Of a stretch of DNA of 14,767 nucleotides, positions 1 through 7,056 are shown one piece after another. The notes under the pieces are model-generated. The model was not told the origin of the DNA and did not search any database. It was given only the letters and a program-made list of their open reading frames with translations. The stretch comes from G963674505 sp964575975 (GTDB lineage Bacteria > Desulfobacterota > Desulfobacteria > Desulfobacterales > SKZT01): NCBI GenBank assembly GCA_964575975.1, contig CAZNTU010000138.1, forward strand, positions 1 to 14,767. The letters run 5' to 3'. The position numbers and the translations under genes are program-made. Each line of letters opens with the position of its first letter. The stretch's first letter is position 1.

Positions 1-2
1 CA

Positions 3-27
3 CCCCCCTAACCCCCCTCAAGGGGGG
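3..27. repeat. C6/G6 runs with a 7-bp inverted repeat
   Basis: Two CCCCCC runs (3-8 and 12-17) are followed by GGGGGG (22-27). CCCCCCT at 12-18 and AGGGGGG at 21-27 are perfect complements separated by two bases. This could be the base of a terminator for a gene left of the window or an intergenic repeat; the window starts too close to tell. The opposite strand has two G6 runs. Confidence 0.4.
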
Positions 28-118
28 AATTGCACCGCCGCCCAACCGCACAGCGTCCAAATTTTGGGCTTGGTTTTAACTTTTCGGCCGGCTTTCATCC
101 AACAGTTTCGATCATCGC

Positions 119-158
119 CTGGATTCCGGGTCAACAGCAAGCTCCGCCCGGAATGACG
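119..158. repeat. REP-like palindromic intergenic element
   Basis: ATTCCGGG (123-130) and its complement CCCGGAAT (147-154) flank a 16-base centre, within the context CTGGATTCCGGG ... CCCGGAATGACGG. This matches the general form of the short GGATTCC...GGAATGACG repeats scattered between genes in many proteobacterial genomes. The identification rests on my recognition of that form; copy number in this genome is unknown. The rest of 28-317 shows no convincing gene: the long open frame running into the next CDS is read-through of this repeat. Confidence 0.5.
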
Positions 159-317
159 GTGTCGGTTGGCCGACGTTGTAACCAACCCCCAAATTTTTAC
201 GGAAACTTTTGGTTTCCCGTCGCAATGGCGGAAAAATTCCCTTGTCTCGAGGGAGTTGTTCCACCCGCCGGCGATCGGTCTTCGGACAACGGCAAGTCCC
301 GTTGCCAAAGGAATCTC

Positions 318-1046
318 ATGAAAAAACAAGAAAAGAAAAGCAACGCGCTGGCAAAGGTCGCGGTTTTGATTCTGTTCATCGCGTTCGCGATTTATCTAGT
401 GCGTTTTTCGCCTTTCGCTGAGTTGTTCACGGCAAGGCGGCTCGGAACGTACCTGGAATCGGCGGGCGTTTGGGCTCCCGTCCTGTTCGTGTTCTTCTAC
501 GCGGCGGGGGTGTGCCTTTTCGTTCCCGGCACGTTGCTGACGGCCTTGGGCGCCGCCCTTTTCGGCCCGTACCGGGGGTTTGTTTTCGTCTGGACGGGAG
601 CGATGATCGGCGCGGGCCTCGCCTTTTTGATCGGGCGCTACCTCGGGCGGGATTTCGCGGCTTCCCTGATCGGCGACAGGCTGAGGCGTTTCGACGACGC
701 CATCGAGAGGAACGGCTTCGCCGCAGTTCTCTACCTGCGACTGGTTTACTTTCCATTCACCCCCATGAATTTCGGGATGGGTCTGACCAAAGTGCGCTTC
801 CGCGACTACATGGCGGGGACCGGTCTGGGCATCCTGGTCGGGACCTTCATTTTCACCTTTTTCGTCGGGACGATCAAGGACGTCTGGGCGAGCGGGCGAT
901 GGGAGGAGCTTTTGAGCTGGCAGGTCTTTCTATCGGTCGCCTTGTTCGTTTTCTCCTTTTTCATTCCCAAGCTTTTGAAAATGGCGCGGGTGTCCAAAGA
1001 TGCGGAAACGGCCCGAGAGGCGCCAGGCTCGAGAGAGGAAGGGTGA
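318..1046 (+). CDS. TVP38/TMEM64 (VTT-domain) family membrane protein
   Basis: A 242-residue integral membrane protein of the VTT/SNARE-associated (DedA-like) superfamily, whose members act in membrane lipid and envelope homeostasis; the substrate of this subgroup is not established. A lysine-rich start (MKKQEKKS) precedes a hydrophobic helix. Then comes the VTT core: a GTLLTALGAALFGPYRG re-entrant-type segment, a glycine-rich GAMIGAGLAFLIGRYLGRDF stretch, the YLRLVYFPFTPMNFGMG segment and a last pair of helices. The C-terminus is charged and cytosolic-looking. I chose ATG 318 because the family begins there and AAAGGAA lies just upstream; the frame is open back to 30, but that part translates an intergenic repeat. 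The stop is 3 bases before the next ATG, so the two genes are probably co-transcribed and translationally coupled. Confidence 0.88.
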   Translation: MKKQEKKSNALAKVAVLILFIAFAIYLVRFSPFAELFTARRLGTYLESAGVWAPVLFVFFYAAGVCLFVPGTLLTALGAALFGPYRGFVFVWTGAMIGAGLAFLIGRYLGRDFAASLIGDRLRRFDDAIERNGFAAVLYLRLVYFPFTPMNFGMGLTKVRFRDYMAGTGLGILVGTFIFTFFVGTIKDVWASGRWEELLSWQVFLSVALFVFSFFIPKLLKMARVSKDAETAREAPGSREEG

Positions 1047-1049
1047 GGA

Positions 1050-1874
1050 ATGCTCGGATTGGAAACCGAAACGCTTGTCCGCGCGGGCTCTTTCCTGTTT
1101 TTCTTCGTCGCGCTGGCCGCCGCGGAGGTTTTCGTCCCCCGAAGAAGGCTCGCCGTATCCAAGGCCCGACGGTGGTTCGCCAACCTGGCCATCGTCGCGC
1201 TGAATCCCCTGTCCGTGTTCCTGGTTTTCCCCGTCTTGCCGGTCGGCATGGCCTTGGTGGCGTCGGAGCAAAACTGGGGATTGCTCAACCAATTGAACAT
1301 GCCCTATTGGGTGAAGGCGGTCGTCGGGTTCTTGGCGCTGGATCTCGCGATCTACCTGCAGCATGTGCTTCATCACGCGATTCCGGCGCTTTGGCGTCTG
1401 CACATGATGCATCACGCGGACCTGGATATCGACATGACTACCGGACTCAGGTTCCACCCGGTCGAGATCGTCGTTTCCATGACCTTGAAGCTGGCCGCCG
1501 TAGCCGCGCTGGGCGCGTCGCCTCTGGCCGTCCTGGTTTTCGAGGTTGCCTTGAACGCCACCTCCATGTTCAACCACGCCAACGTCCATGTTCCGGAAAA
1601 GGCGGACCGGTTTCTGCGGCTTCTGGTGGTTACGCCGGACATGCACCGGGTCCACCACTCGGTGATCGTCCGCGAGACCAACAGCAATTTCGGCTTCAAC
1701 CTGCCCTGGTGGGACCGGCTGTTCGGCACCTACAAGGACCAGCCCGAAAAAGGGCATTTGGATATGACGATCGGCCTGGCCCGGTTTCGCGACCCGGAAA
1801 AGCTCGGCCTGGCTCGCCTGCTGATCATGCCGTTCACGCAGGACCCCGGCCGGGTGCCGATCAACCGGCATTGA
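1050..1874 (+). CDS. Sterol desaturase / fatty acid hydroxylase family protein
   Basis: A 274-residue membrane protein of the fatty acid hydroxylase superfamily, which uses a histidine-ligated di-iron centre to hydroxylate or desaturate lipids. The histidine boxes are all visible: HVLHH (residues 105-109), HMMHH (118-122), a histidine at 176 in an FNHANVH context, and HRVHH (199-203). Hydrophobic helices lie at about 10-30, 45-70, 88-105 and 145-170. The C-terminal WWDRLFGTY signature (about 220-228) is typical. The start overlaps the gaggaATG region right after the VTT gene, giving a two-gene membrane-lipid unit. Such enzymes normally need oxygen, which is noteworthy if the host is an anaerobe. 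The substrate cannot be told from sequence. Confidence 0.92.
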   Translation: MLGLETETLVRAGSFLFFFVALAAAEVFVPRRRLAVSKARRWFANLAIVALNPLSVFLVFPVLPVGMALVASEQNWGLLNQLNMPYWVKAVVGFLALDLAIYLQHVLHHAIPALWRLHMMHHADLDIDMTTGLRFHPVEIVVSMTLKLAAVAALGASPLAVLVFEVALNATSMFNHANVHVPEKADRFLRLLVVTPDMHRVHHSVIVRETNSNFGFNLPWWDRLFGTYKDQPEKGHLDMTIGLARFRDPEKLGLARLLIMPFTQDPGRVPINRH

Positions 1875-1980
1875 AACCCCAACTTCATGATTCTCCTTAA
1901 AAGACGAAGCGAAGGAACGTTTTTCGGTGTCCGTTAGAGGTCCGGACCCGCAACTTGCACCGGCTATCCGGAGGAGGAGA

Positions 1981-2094
1981 GAGAGTATCGTATGGGACGC
2001 GGGGCATCAGGCCTATGCGCACAACTCGCTCGCTGGCCGCTACCGCCGGTTTTGCACGCTTCGGACTTGCGGAGGGCCGCACCACGGGTTTTTA
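1981..2094 (+). pseudogene. dxs: Remnant of 1-deoxy-D-xylulose-5-phosphate synthase (dxs)
   Basis: A reading frame here gives ESIVWDAGHQAYAH, then N-S-L-A-G-R-Y-R-R-F-C-T-L-R and C-G-G. This closely follows the DXP synthase core near the thiamine diphosphate site, whose family form is D-x-I-V-W-D-V-G-H-Q-x-Y-x-H-K-x-L-T-G-R-x-x-x-F-x-T-L-R-x-x-G-G. Only about 35 codons align. Upstream (arginine-rich) and downstream (after GGPHHGFL) the frame no longer resembles the enzyme, which is normally over 600 residues. The lysine after the histidine and several later positions have changed. No other part of dxs was found in the 1875-2237 gap. I read it as a small decayed remnant or a translocated scrap. 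Confidence 0.7.
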
Positions 2095-2237
2095 GATTTG
2101 TCGCACCTGGCGAAGCTTTCCCGCAAGCCGATCATTGCGCGCTTATAGCGACATCCGACGCGCTCGCCCCCCGGATCGAGCAATCCTCCTAACTAGGCCG
2201 AGACAAAAAAAGGGCTCGTCGTGGAAAGGTTTTCATC

Positions 2238-2266
2238 TTGACTTTCGACGTAGGCGGCTTTATACA
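2238..2266 (+). promoter_or_regulatory. Sigma70-like promoter of the fluoride-riboswitch operon
   Basis: TTGACT (2238-2243) and TATACA (2261-2266) are separated by exactly 17 bases. The predicted start, about 2273, lies just ahead of the first riboswitch helix at 2282, the position expected for a riboswitch leader. Confidence 0.65.
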
Positions 2267-2281
2267 ATTCAAACAAGTTTT

Positions 2282-2334
2282 GGGGATGGAGTCCCCCTCT
2301 TAACCGCCCGGGCCGGGCTGATGACTCCTACTGG
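2282..2334 (+). promoter_or_regulatory. Fluoride riboswitch (crcB motif) aptamer
   Basis: The segment folds as the known fluoride aptamer. P1 is GGGG (2282-2285) with CCCC (2293-2296), closing the loop AUGGAGU. A second helix pairs GCCC (2306-2309) with GGGC (2315-2318). A pseudoknot pairs loop GGAGU (2288-2292) with ACUCC (2324-2328). The conserved GAUG, UAACCGCC and GGCUGAUGACUCCUAC elements are all present in order. By length and arrangement it matches the crystallised Thermotoga aptamer, as I recall that sequence. Fluoride binding should stabilise the pseudoknot and permit transcription of the downstream operon. This is the most secure RNA element in the window. Confidence 0.94.
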
Positions 2335-2384
2335 CAGTAATGTTCGGTGGGATTTTGATGGAGAGGCCCGCAGGCGGTTTTTTT
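2302..2384 (+). terminator. Riboswitch-controlled intrinsic terminator overlapping the aptamer
   Basis: AACCGCC-CGGGCC (2302-2314), which is part of the aptamer, is complementary to GGCCCG-CA-GGCGGTT (2365-2379): 6 plus 7 pairs with a two-base bulge. The 3' arm runs into seven T residues (2378-2384). Forming this stem destroys both the second aptamer helix and the UAACCGCC core, so aptamer and terminator are mutually exclusive. That predicts an ON switch: fluoride present, terminator blocked. Confidence 0.85.
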
Positions 2385-2461
2385 AGTTCCTGAATGCGCA
2401 AGCGGCCTCTCCGGGTTCGAGCATTCCAAATGAATGCCGAAACGACAACAGGGAGGTATCA

Positions 2462-4264
2462 ATGACGCAAGCAGCACCTTCGCTATTTTGCCGCCAAGCT
2501 TCGAGGCTTTCCGATTTGCTCGGCAAAACAGCCGGCATAATTTCGGGCCTCGGCCCGCAATTCCTTCATTACAGTCGAAAACTGAACGATTTGGCATCCC
2601 GCTATTCCGAGGGACGATTTCATTTGGCGGTTCTTGGCCAATTCAAGCGTGGCAAGAGCACTCTGCTCAACGCTTTGACAGGCGAACCGATTTTGCCCGT
2701 AGGGGTGGTTCCATTGACTGCGGCGCCGACCTTCCTTCAATATGGCGAAGCTGCGAAAATCACTGTCCAGTATAAAGGCGGCCGCCCGGCGGATGAATTT
2801 GCCGGCGCCTCGACCGCCGAGAGAAGCGCCTTCCTCGCAGGCTTCGTCACCGAAAAGGGCAACCCCGAAAACAAGCTCGGCGTCGCCGAAGTTCAGGTGG
2901 ACCTGCCGGCCCCTATTCTTACCGGCGGAGTGGTATTGATCGACACGCCCGGAATCGGCTCCACCTATCGCCACAACACCTCCGCCACCCTCGATTTTCT
3001 GGAGCAATGCGACGCGGCCCTGTTTTTGGTTTCTGCCGACCCGCCCATCACCGAAGTGGAACTTGCGTTCCTGCGGCAGGTGAGCGAAAAGGTGCCTCGA
3101 TTGTTCTTTGTTTTAAACAAAATCGACTACTTGAACGAAAGCGAACTCGAGGAGGCGCTTGCTTTCTACAAGCGCGTATTGTCCGACGAGGTCGGCTGGA
3201 ACGGCGACCATCCGGTCTTTTGCGTATCGGCCCGCAAAGGGCTTGAAGCCAGAACATCCGCCGATGCAGGCGGATGGTCCGACAGTGGCATGGCGCGGCT
3301 GGAATCCTTTCTGGTGGATTATCTCGCCAGGGAAAAGTTCGGCGCCTTGACGCATGCCGTCTCCCGAAGGGCGCTGGAGTTTATCGACGCCGCCGCGATG
3401 GAGGCCGGCATCGCCTTGCAGGCCCTCAAACTTCCCCGGCGGGAACTCGAAGAAAAAATCGGCGTTTTCCAGCAAAGCCTGAAACAGGCAGAAAACGAGC
3501 GCCGGCTGATTCAGGATGTTCTGGAAGGCGATAAAAAGCGTGTCTCGGCCTTTGTGGAAGAACAGGCCCGCGAGCTTGCCCTTCAAGCCGAACAATTCTT
3601 GAAGGAGATCATGCAGCGCGGCCCTGTTTTGCGATCCTGCGGTCAATCTTCAAAAACCGGCATCCAACAGGCCTGGGCGGATGCGATTCCCGACTTTTTC
3701 GAGGATCGGCGGGAAACGCTCAACGAACGGGTCAAAGAGCGCTTGCTGGAGTGCCTGGCGCCGCATGAACTGCGCCTTTCCCAACTCGTTGAAACGCTGC
3801 GCCGCACCGCCGCCGACATGTTCCAGGTGCCCTACAAACCCCTTTCTCCGGAGCAGGTCCTGGAGATCAAGCGAAGGCCCTATTGGGTGTTGAGCACGTG
3901 GAACACCGATCCTCTGCCCGTTTTGCAGTCCATGGACCAACGCCTGGACGGGCTGGTCCGGCGCAACGTGGAAAATATACGCTGGTCCATGCTCCAGAAC
4001 CTGAACCTCTCTTTTGCGGGCTTTGCCCGCAGGACCCGCGAACGTCTGGATGAAACCGTGGCTGCGACCCAGGGAGCCATGCAGGCGGCCCATGCCCGGC
4101 GACAAACCGATGCCGGGAGCATCGATGCCGAGGCAAGCCGCATGGCCGATCGTATGGCGGCACTCGAGGCCGTTAAAACCGATTTGATCGTTTTGCAGTC
4201 TGGCCTGCCCTCGACGAATGCGCCGAAGGCGGTTGATCCGATGCAATCGATGGCTGGTTCATAA
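2462..4264 (+). CDS. Dynamin-like GTPase
   Basis: A 600-residue protein of the bacterial dynamin family. G1/Walker A is GQFKRGKS (residues 59-66). The switch I threonine probably lies in VPLTAAPT (83-90), G3 is DTPG (161-164) and G4 is NKID (219-222). After the G domain (to about 290) the sequence is long, charged and alpha-helical, with heptad-like stretches around 320-380, as in the dynamin stalk. I see no clear transmembrane segment. Known bacterial relatives remodel or protect membranes. The start is fixed by GGGAGG (2451-2456) six bases before ATG. It is the first gene after the fluoride riboswitch, so its transcription should respond to fluoride. The role in fluoride stress is inference from position only. 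Confidence 0.9.
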   Translation: MTQAAPSLFCRQASRLSDLLGKTAGIISGLGPQFLHYSRKLNDLASRYSEGRFHLAVLGQFKRGKSTLLNALTGEPILPVGVVPLTAAPTFLQYGEAAKITVQYKGGRPADEFAGASTAERSAFLAGFVTEKGNPENKLGVAEVQVDLPAPILTGGVVLIDTPGIGSTYRHNTSATLDFLEQCDAALFLVSADPPITEVELAFLRQVSEKVPRLFFVLNKIDYLNESELEEALAFYKRVLSDEVGWNGDHPVFCVSARKGLEARTSADAGGWSDSGMARLESFLVDYLAREKFGALTHAVSRRALEFIDAAAMEAGIALQALKLPRRELEEKIGVFQQSLKQAENERRLIQDVLEGDKKRVSAFVEEQARELALQAEQFLKEIMQRGPVLRSCGQSSKTGIQQAWADAIPDFFEDRRETLNERVKERLLECLAPHELRLSQLVETLRRTAADMFQVPYKPLSPEQVLEIKRRPYWVLSTWNTDPLPVLQSMDQRLDGLVRRNVENIRWSMLQNLNLSFAGFARRTRERLDETVAATQGAMQAAHARRQTDAGSIDAEASRMADRMAALEAVKTDLIVLQSGLPSTNAPKAVDPMQSMAGS

Positions 4265-4334
4265 AGTGTCGATGCACGGGACGATGGACGGATTTAAATC
4301 TCCGCATGCCAAAACAATGAAAGGAATGACGGGA

Positions 4335-4814
4335 ATGGATGAAAAACAAAAGGGGATTCGAGTGGAGGCGCCCGGGAGAGATCCGCTGGTGTTGACCCGA
4401 CTGCTCTTGGATTTTACCGGGACTTTGTCGTGCGATGGCGTGCTGCTGCCGGGTGTTTCCCTGCGTCTGGAAGCGCTTGGGCGGAAATTGCGCATCACGG
4501 TGCTGACGGCCGACACTTTCGGAAGCGCGGCCAACCAGCTTGAAGGGTTGCCGGTCGAACTGCGGCTCGTCCGAACCGGTCAGGACAAAGTCGATTTCCT
4601 GGCCGGTTTGAACGGTTCCGAAACCGCCGCCGTCGGCAACGGCCGCAACGATGTCGGCATGGTCCAAAAAGCAGCTTTGGGCATTGCGATTATCGGGCCC
4701 GAAGGCTGCTGTGCCGATTTGATCGGCGCCGCCAAGGTCGTCTGCAATGACATCCTGACGGCGCTGGACTTGCTGCTCAATCCGCTGCGACTCAAAGCGA
4801 CGCTGCGGATCTGA
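4335..4814 (+). CDS. HAD-family soluble P-type-ATPase-like protein (COG4087 type)
   Basis: A 159-residue soluble HAD-fold protein resembling the phosphorylation domain of P-type ATPases. Motif I is D26-F-T-G-T-L, like the DKTGTL loop of P-type ATPases rather than DxDGT of ordinary phosphatases. VLTAD (56-60) carries the motif II threonine, K85 is the likely motif III lysine, and GNGRND (101-106) is the metal-binding motif IV. There are no membrane segments. The frame is open back to 4218, inside the GTPase gene, but ATG 4335 has AAAGGA nine bases upstream and gives the usual size; ATG 4326 is the alternative. It sits 70 bases after the GTPase and 29 before the antiporter. The substrate is unknown. 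Confidence 0.82.
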   Translation: MDEKQKGIRVEAPGRDPLVLTRLLLDFTGTLSCDGVLLPGVSLRLEALGRKLRITVLTADTFGSAANQLEGLPVELRLVRTGQDKVDFLAGLNGSETAAVGNGRNDVGMVQKAALGIAIIGPEGCCADLIGAAKVVCNDILTALDLLLNPLRLKATLRI

Positions 4815-4843
4815 CATCTTTGGAGAGAGGAAAGGCGCACGAC

Positions 4844-5416
4844 ATGGATTCGCCTGTAAAGGAAGCAACGGCCTTTGCGCTGGCCTGGCCGCTGATTTTA
4901 ATCGGTCGGGTGATAGGCTGGTTCGGTCGCGTGGGCAAGGACCACGTGCTGATCCGCCGCTTGCGCACGGTGACCTTCGGTTTGCTGACCCCCTTCTATT
5001 TCATCCGGGCCGGCTCCTTTGTCTCGGTACCGGCCCTGAAAGCCGGTTTTTTCGTTTTCCTCGTTCTGTTGCTGACCAAAATGGCGACCAAAATGGTGGC
5101 GGTCTATCCCGTAACCAAGTATTTTAAAAGCCCCGGCAAGGAAGGCATGTACACCACGCTGCTGATGTCCACCGGGCTGACCTTCGGCAGTATCTCGGCT
5201 CTCTTCGGCTTGTCGCACAACATCATCGACACCTCCCAGTACTCTTTTTTGATCGCCGCCGTGGTGGGCAGCGCCGTCGTTCCCGCGCTAATAGCCAACG
5301 CTTTCTTTTTGCCCCGGCACTTGCTGAGAAAAGCCCCCCTGGAAGAAAGGGCTCGCAAATCCGCGACCGCCGTCGCCTCCATCAAGAAATATGAAGAAAG
5401 GAGCAATCTATTATGA
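4844..5416 (+). CDS. Shortened cation:proton antiporter (CPA-type), C-terminal half
   Basis: 190 residues matching the C-terminal half of Na+(K+)/H+ antiporters. Conserved segments include GKDHVLIRRLRT, FGLLTPFYFIRAGS, KMATKMVAVYPVTKYF, GMYTTLLMSTGLTFGSISALFG and the last helix ending NAFFLPRHLL. A full antiporter has about 400 residues and 11-13 helices; about half is missing, including the region expected to hold the ion-binding aspartates. The first 30 residues (ALAWPLILIGRVIGWFGR) look like a separate helix, perhaps the original N-terminal helix joined to the C-terminal half by an in-frame internal deletion. The start ATG 4844 has GGAGAGAGGAAAG upstream; a TTG at 4820 in the same frame is less likely. 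The stop overlaps the next start (ATGA). It may be non-functional, but translation signals are intact. Confidence 0.8.
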   Translation: MDSPVKEATAFALAWPLILIGRVIGWFGRVGKDHVLIRRLRTVTFGLLTPFYFIRAGSFVSVPALKAGFFVFLVLLLTKMATKMVAVYPVTKYFKSPGKEGMYTTLLMSTGLTFGSISALFGLSHNIIDTSQYSFLIAAVVGSAVVPALIANAFFLPRHLLRKAPLEERARKSATAVASIKKYEERSNLL

Positions 5417-5904
5417 TCGCTAAAATCCTGGTCGCCTATGATGGTTCCTGTCAATCCAGGAAAGCCTTCGATTACGCCTTGGATCTGGCCGTCAAGTATT
5501 CGGCCGAAATGGCCGTGCTTTCGGTCGCCCGACCCACCGAACCGCCGGTCGATGTAGAGATTCAGGCCGTGCTGGAACACGCCGCGGAATATTTCAAATC
5601 CCATTTCGAGGAAATGAAAACACGCGCCTCGGCCGCAGGCATTTCCGCTTCGTTCGAGGTGCGCGTGGGACATCCAGCCGAGCAGATCGTGCATATGGCG
5701 GATGAAATCAAAACGGATGCCATCGTCATGGGGCACTGCGGCGAGAGTCTGTTTCAAAAATTGTTGCTGGGGTCGGTGGCCCGAAAAAGTTCTGAGCTAT
5801 GCGCCTTGCACGGTCATCGTGGTGCGCTGTTCGGCGTCGGCCGATTCAAAGACATGATCAGCCGGGATTCGCTGCTGCGCACCGGATTCTGCGGCTCCGC
5901 TTGA
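5413..5904 (+). CDS. Universal stress protein (UspA family) with a C-terminal frameshift
   Basis: A cytosolic nucleotide-binding stress protein. It starts MIAKILVAYDGS with D10 and carries the ATP-binding G-x2-G-x9-G-S motif (GHCG at 107-110, GS at 120-121), so it belongs to the ATP-binding Usp class. After residue 125 the frame leaves the family. Dropping one A from the A5 run at 5784-5788 restores KVLSYAPCTVIVVR, the standard Usp last strand, with a stop at 5857. As written, the protein instead ends in about 38 unrelated residues. This is a true one-base insertion or a homopolymer sequencing error. The start overlaps the antiporter stop by 4 bases (ATGA), indicating coupled translation. Usp proteins often sit next to antiporters. 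Confidence 0.85.
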   Translation: MIAKILVAYDGSCQSRKAFDYALDLAVKYSAEMAVLSVARPTEPPVDVEIQAVLEHAAEYFKSHFEEMKTRASAAGISASFEVRVGHPAEQIVHMADEIKTDAIVMGHCGESLFQKLLLGSVARKSSELCALHGHRGALFGVGRFKDMISRDSLLRTGFCGSA

Positions 5905-5917
5905 AAGGAATACGACC

Positions 5918-6949
5918 ATGCTTCAATTCAGACAAGAGACTTTTCACTCCCGGATCGTGCTGCCCAACGGCGAAACGGCCGAGCGCCCGGTCGAGATCCG
6001 CACAAACCCGATTACGGGCCGCACCTGCCGAATCACCTACAGTCGCGGGCAAGAGCGCGAACCCGGCGCCGAGTCGCTGCCCGAGCCTCCGCCTTTCGCC
6101 GCGGACCGCGACGCCTGCCCTTTCTGCAACGCCCGGCTCGCCGCCAATACCCCGCGGATACACCCTGAATTGTGGCCCCAAGGCCGCATGACCCGGGGCT
6201 CCTCCACGCTTTTCCCGAACCTGTTCCCTTACGGCCGGTATTCCGCGGTCAGCCTGTTCGACGACCGGCACTTCGTTGAAATCGGCACGGCACTCATGCG
6301 ATCCTACGCGGACAGTTTCCTGAACTGCAGGGATTATCTGCTGCGGGTCTTGTCTTACGATCCGGCGGCGGTGCATATGGCCGTCACTCAGAACCACCTG
6401 CCCTCGGCCGGAGGATCGTTGCTGCACCCCCATTTGCAGGTGCAGGCCGACCGCACGCCGACCAATTACCAGCGTTTCCTGCAATCCCGCGCCGCCGAGT
6501 ACCGACGGCAGTCCGGCACGCGCCTGTTCGGCGATTACCTGGCCCTGGAAAAGCAGGCGGGGAGGCGCTATATCGGCGCCACCGGCCCTTGGCAATGGCT
6601 GGCCGCGTTTGCGCCCGAAGGCTTTTTCGAAATCTGGGGCATTTTGCCCGGCGTGGCCTCGCTGCGCCAAACCGCCGAGGATCATTGGGAAGCCTTGGCG
6701 CAGGGAGTGCTGAACAGCCAGAGGTTCTACCGCAGCTTGGGCCGCAACGGGTACAATTTGGGACTGCTCTTCTTGGAAGACGGGGGCGACGACATCGAGC
6801 TGCGCGTGGTTCTAACGGTTCGCGGCAACTATGCGCCTTGGGTCCGCAGCGATTTCACCGGCTTCGAGGTGATGCTGGGCGATATGGCCACTTTCACGGC
6901 CCCGGAGTTGACGGCGGAACACGCGCGCGCCTTTTGGCATGATGGATAA
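5918..6949 (+). CDS. GalT-like nucleotidyltransferase (HIT superfamily)
   Basis: 343 residues related to galactose-1-phosphate uridylyltransferase and ADP-glucose phosphorylase, which move a nucleoside monophosphate onto a sugar phosphate through a histidine intermediate. A zinc-type CPFC pair is at 67-70. The active-site triad H-x-H-x-Q is HPHLQ at 170-174, preceded by NHLPSAGGSLLHPH. NLFPYGRYSAV (101-111) is also typical. Classical GalT has HPHGQ, so leucine in the variable position and the divergent surroundings argue against a plain Leloir enzyme. The start is supported by GAAAGGAA eight bases upstream, and the gene begins 13 bases after usp, so it is probably the last gene of the riboswitch operon. 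The true sugar and nucleotide are unknown. Confidence 0.82.
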   Translation: MLQFRQETFHSRIVLPNGETAERPVEIRTNPITGRTCRITYSRGQEREPGAESLPEPPPFAADRDACPFCNARLAANTPRIHPELWPQGRMTRGSSTLFPNLFPYGRYSAVSLFDDRHFVEIGTALMRSYADSFLNCRDYLLRVLSYDPAAVHMAVTQNHLPSAGGSLLHPHLQVQADRTPTNYQRFLQSRAAEYRRQSGTRLFGDYLALEKQAGRRYIGATGPWQWLAAFAPEGFFEIWGILPGVASLRQTAEDHWEALAQGVLNSQRFYRSLGRNGYNLGLLFLEDGGDDIELRVVLTVRGNYAPWVRSDFTGFEVMLGDMATFTAPELTAEHARAFWHDG

Positions 6950-7056
6950 CGCCGGTGTTTCTATCGGAGCCGTCGCGCGCGTGGCCTGGCTGCCCGCTCA
7001 AAAGCATTTCAAGCTATTGAGAACAAAGGTATTTCGTTGCCTCTGCCAGAAAAAAG

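Noticed and set aside
165..180. Sigma54-like promoter (TTGGCC...TTGT)
   Set aside because: The spacing between the GG and GC-type elements is wrong for the -24/-12 consensus.
30..317. N-terminal extension of the VTT protein
   Set aside because: The translated sequence comes from an intergenic palindromic repeat; the family start and a Shine-Dalgarno lie at 318.
930..1871. 313-residue minus-strand open frame
   Set aside because: Antisense shadow of the desaturase gene, whose histidine boxes are clear on the plus strand.
470..1900. 476-residue plus-strand open frame
   Set aside because: It overlaps the VTT and desaturase genes in another frame and is arginine/proline/glycine-rich with no family motif: a GC-rich shadow frame.
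5775..5800. Programmed frameshift in usp
   Set aside because: The A-run resembles a -1 slippery site, but restoring the family needs a +1 shift and no stimulatory structure is evident; an indel or read error is simpler.
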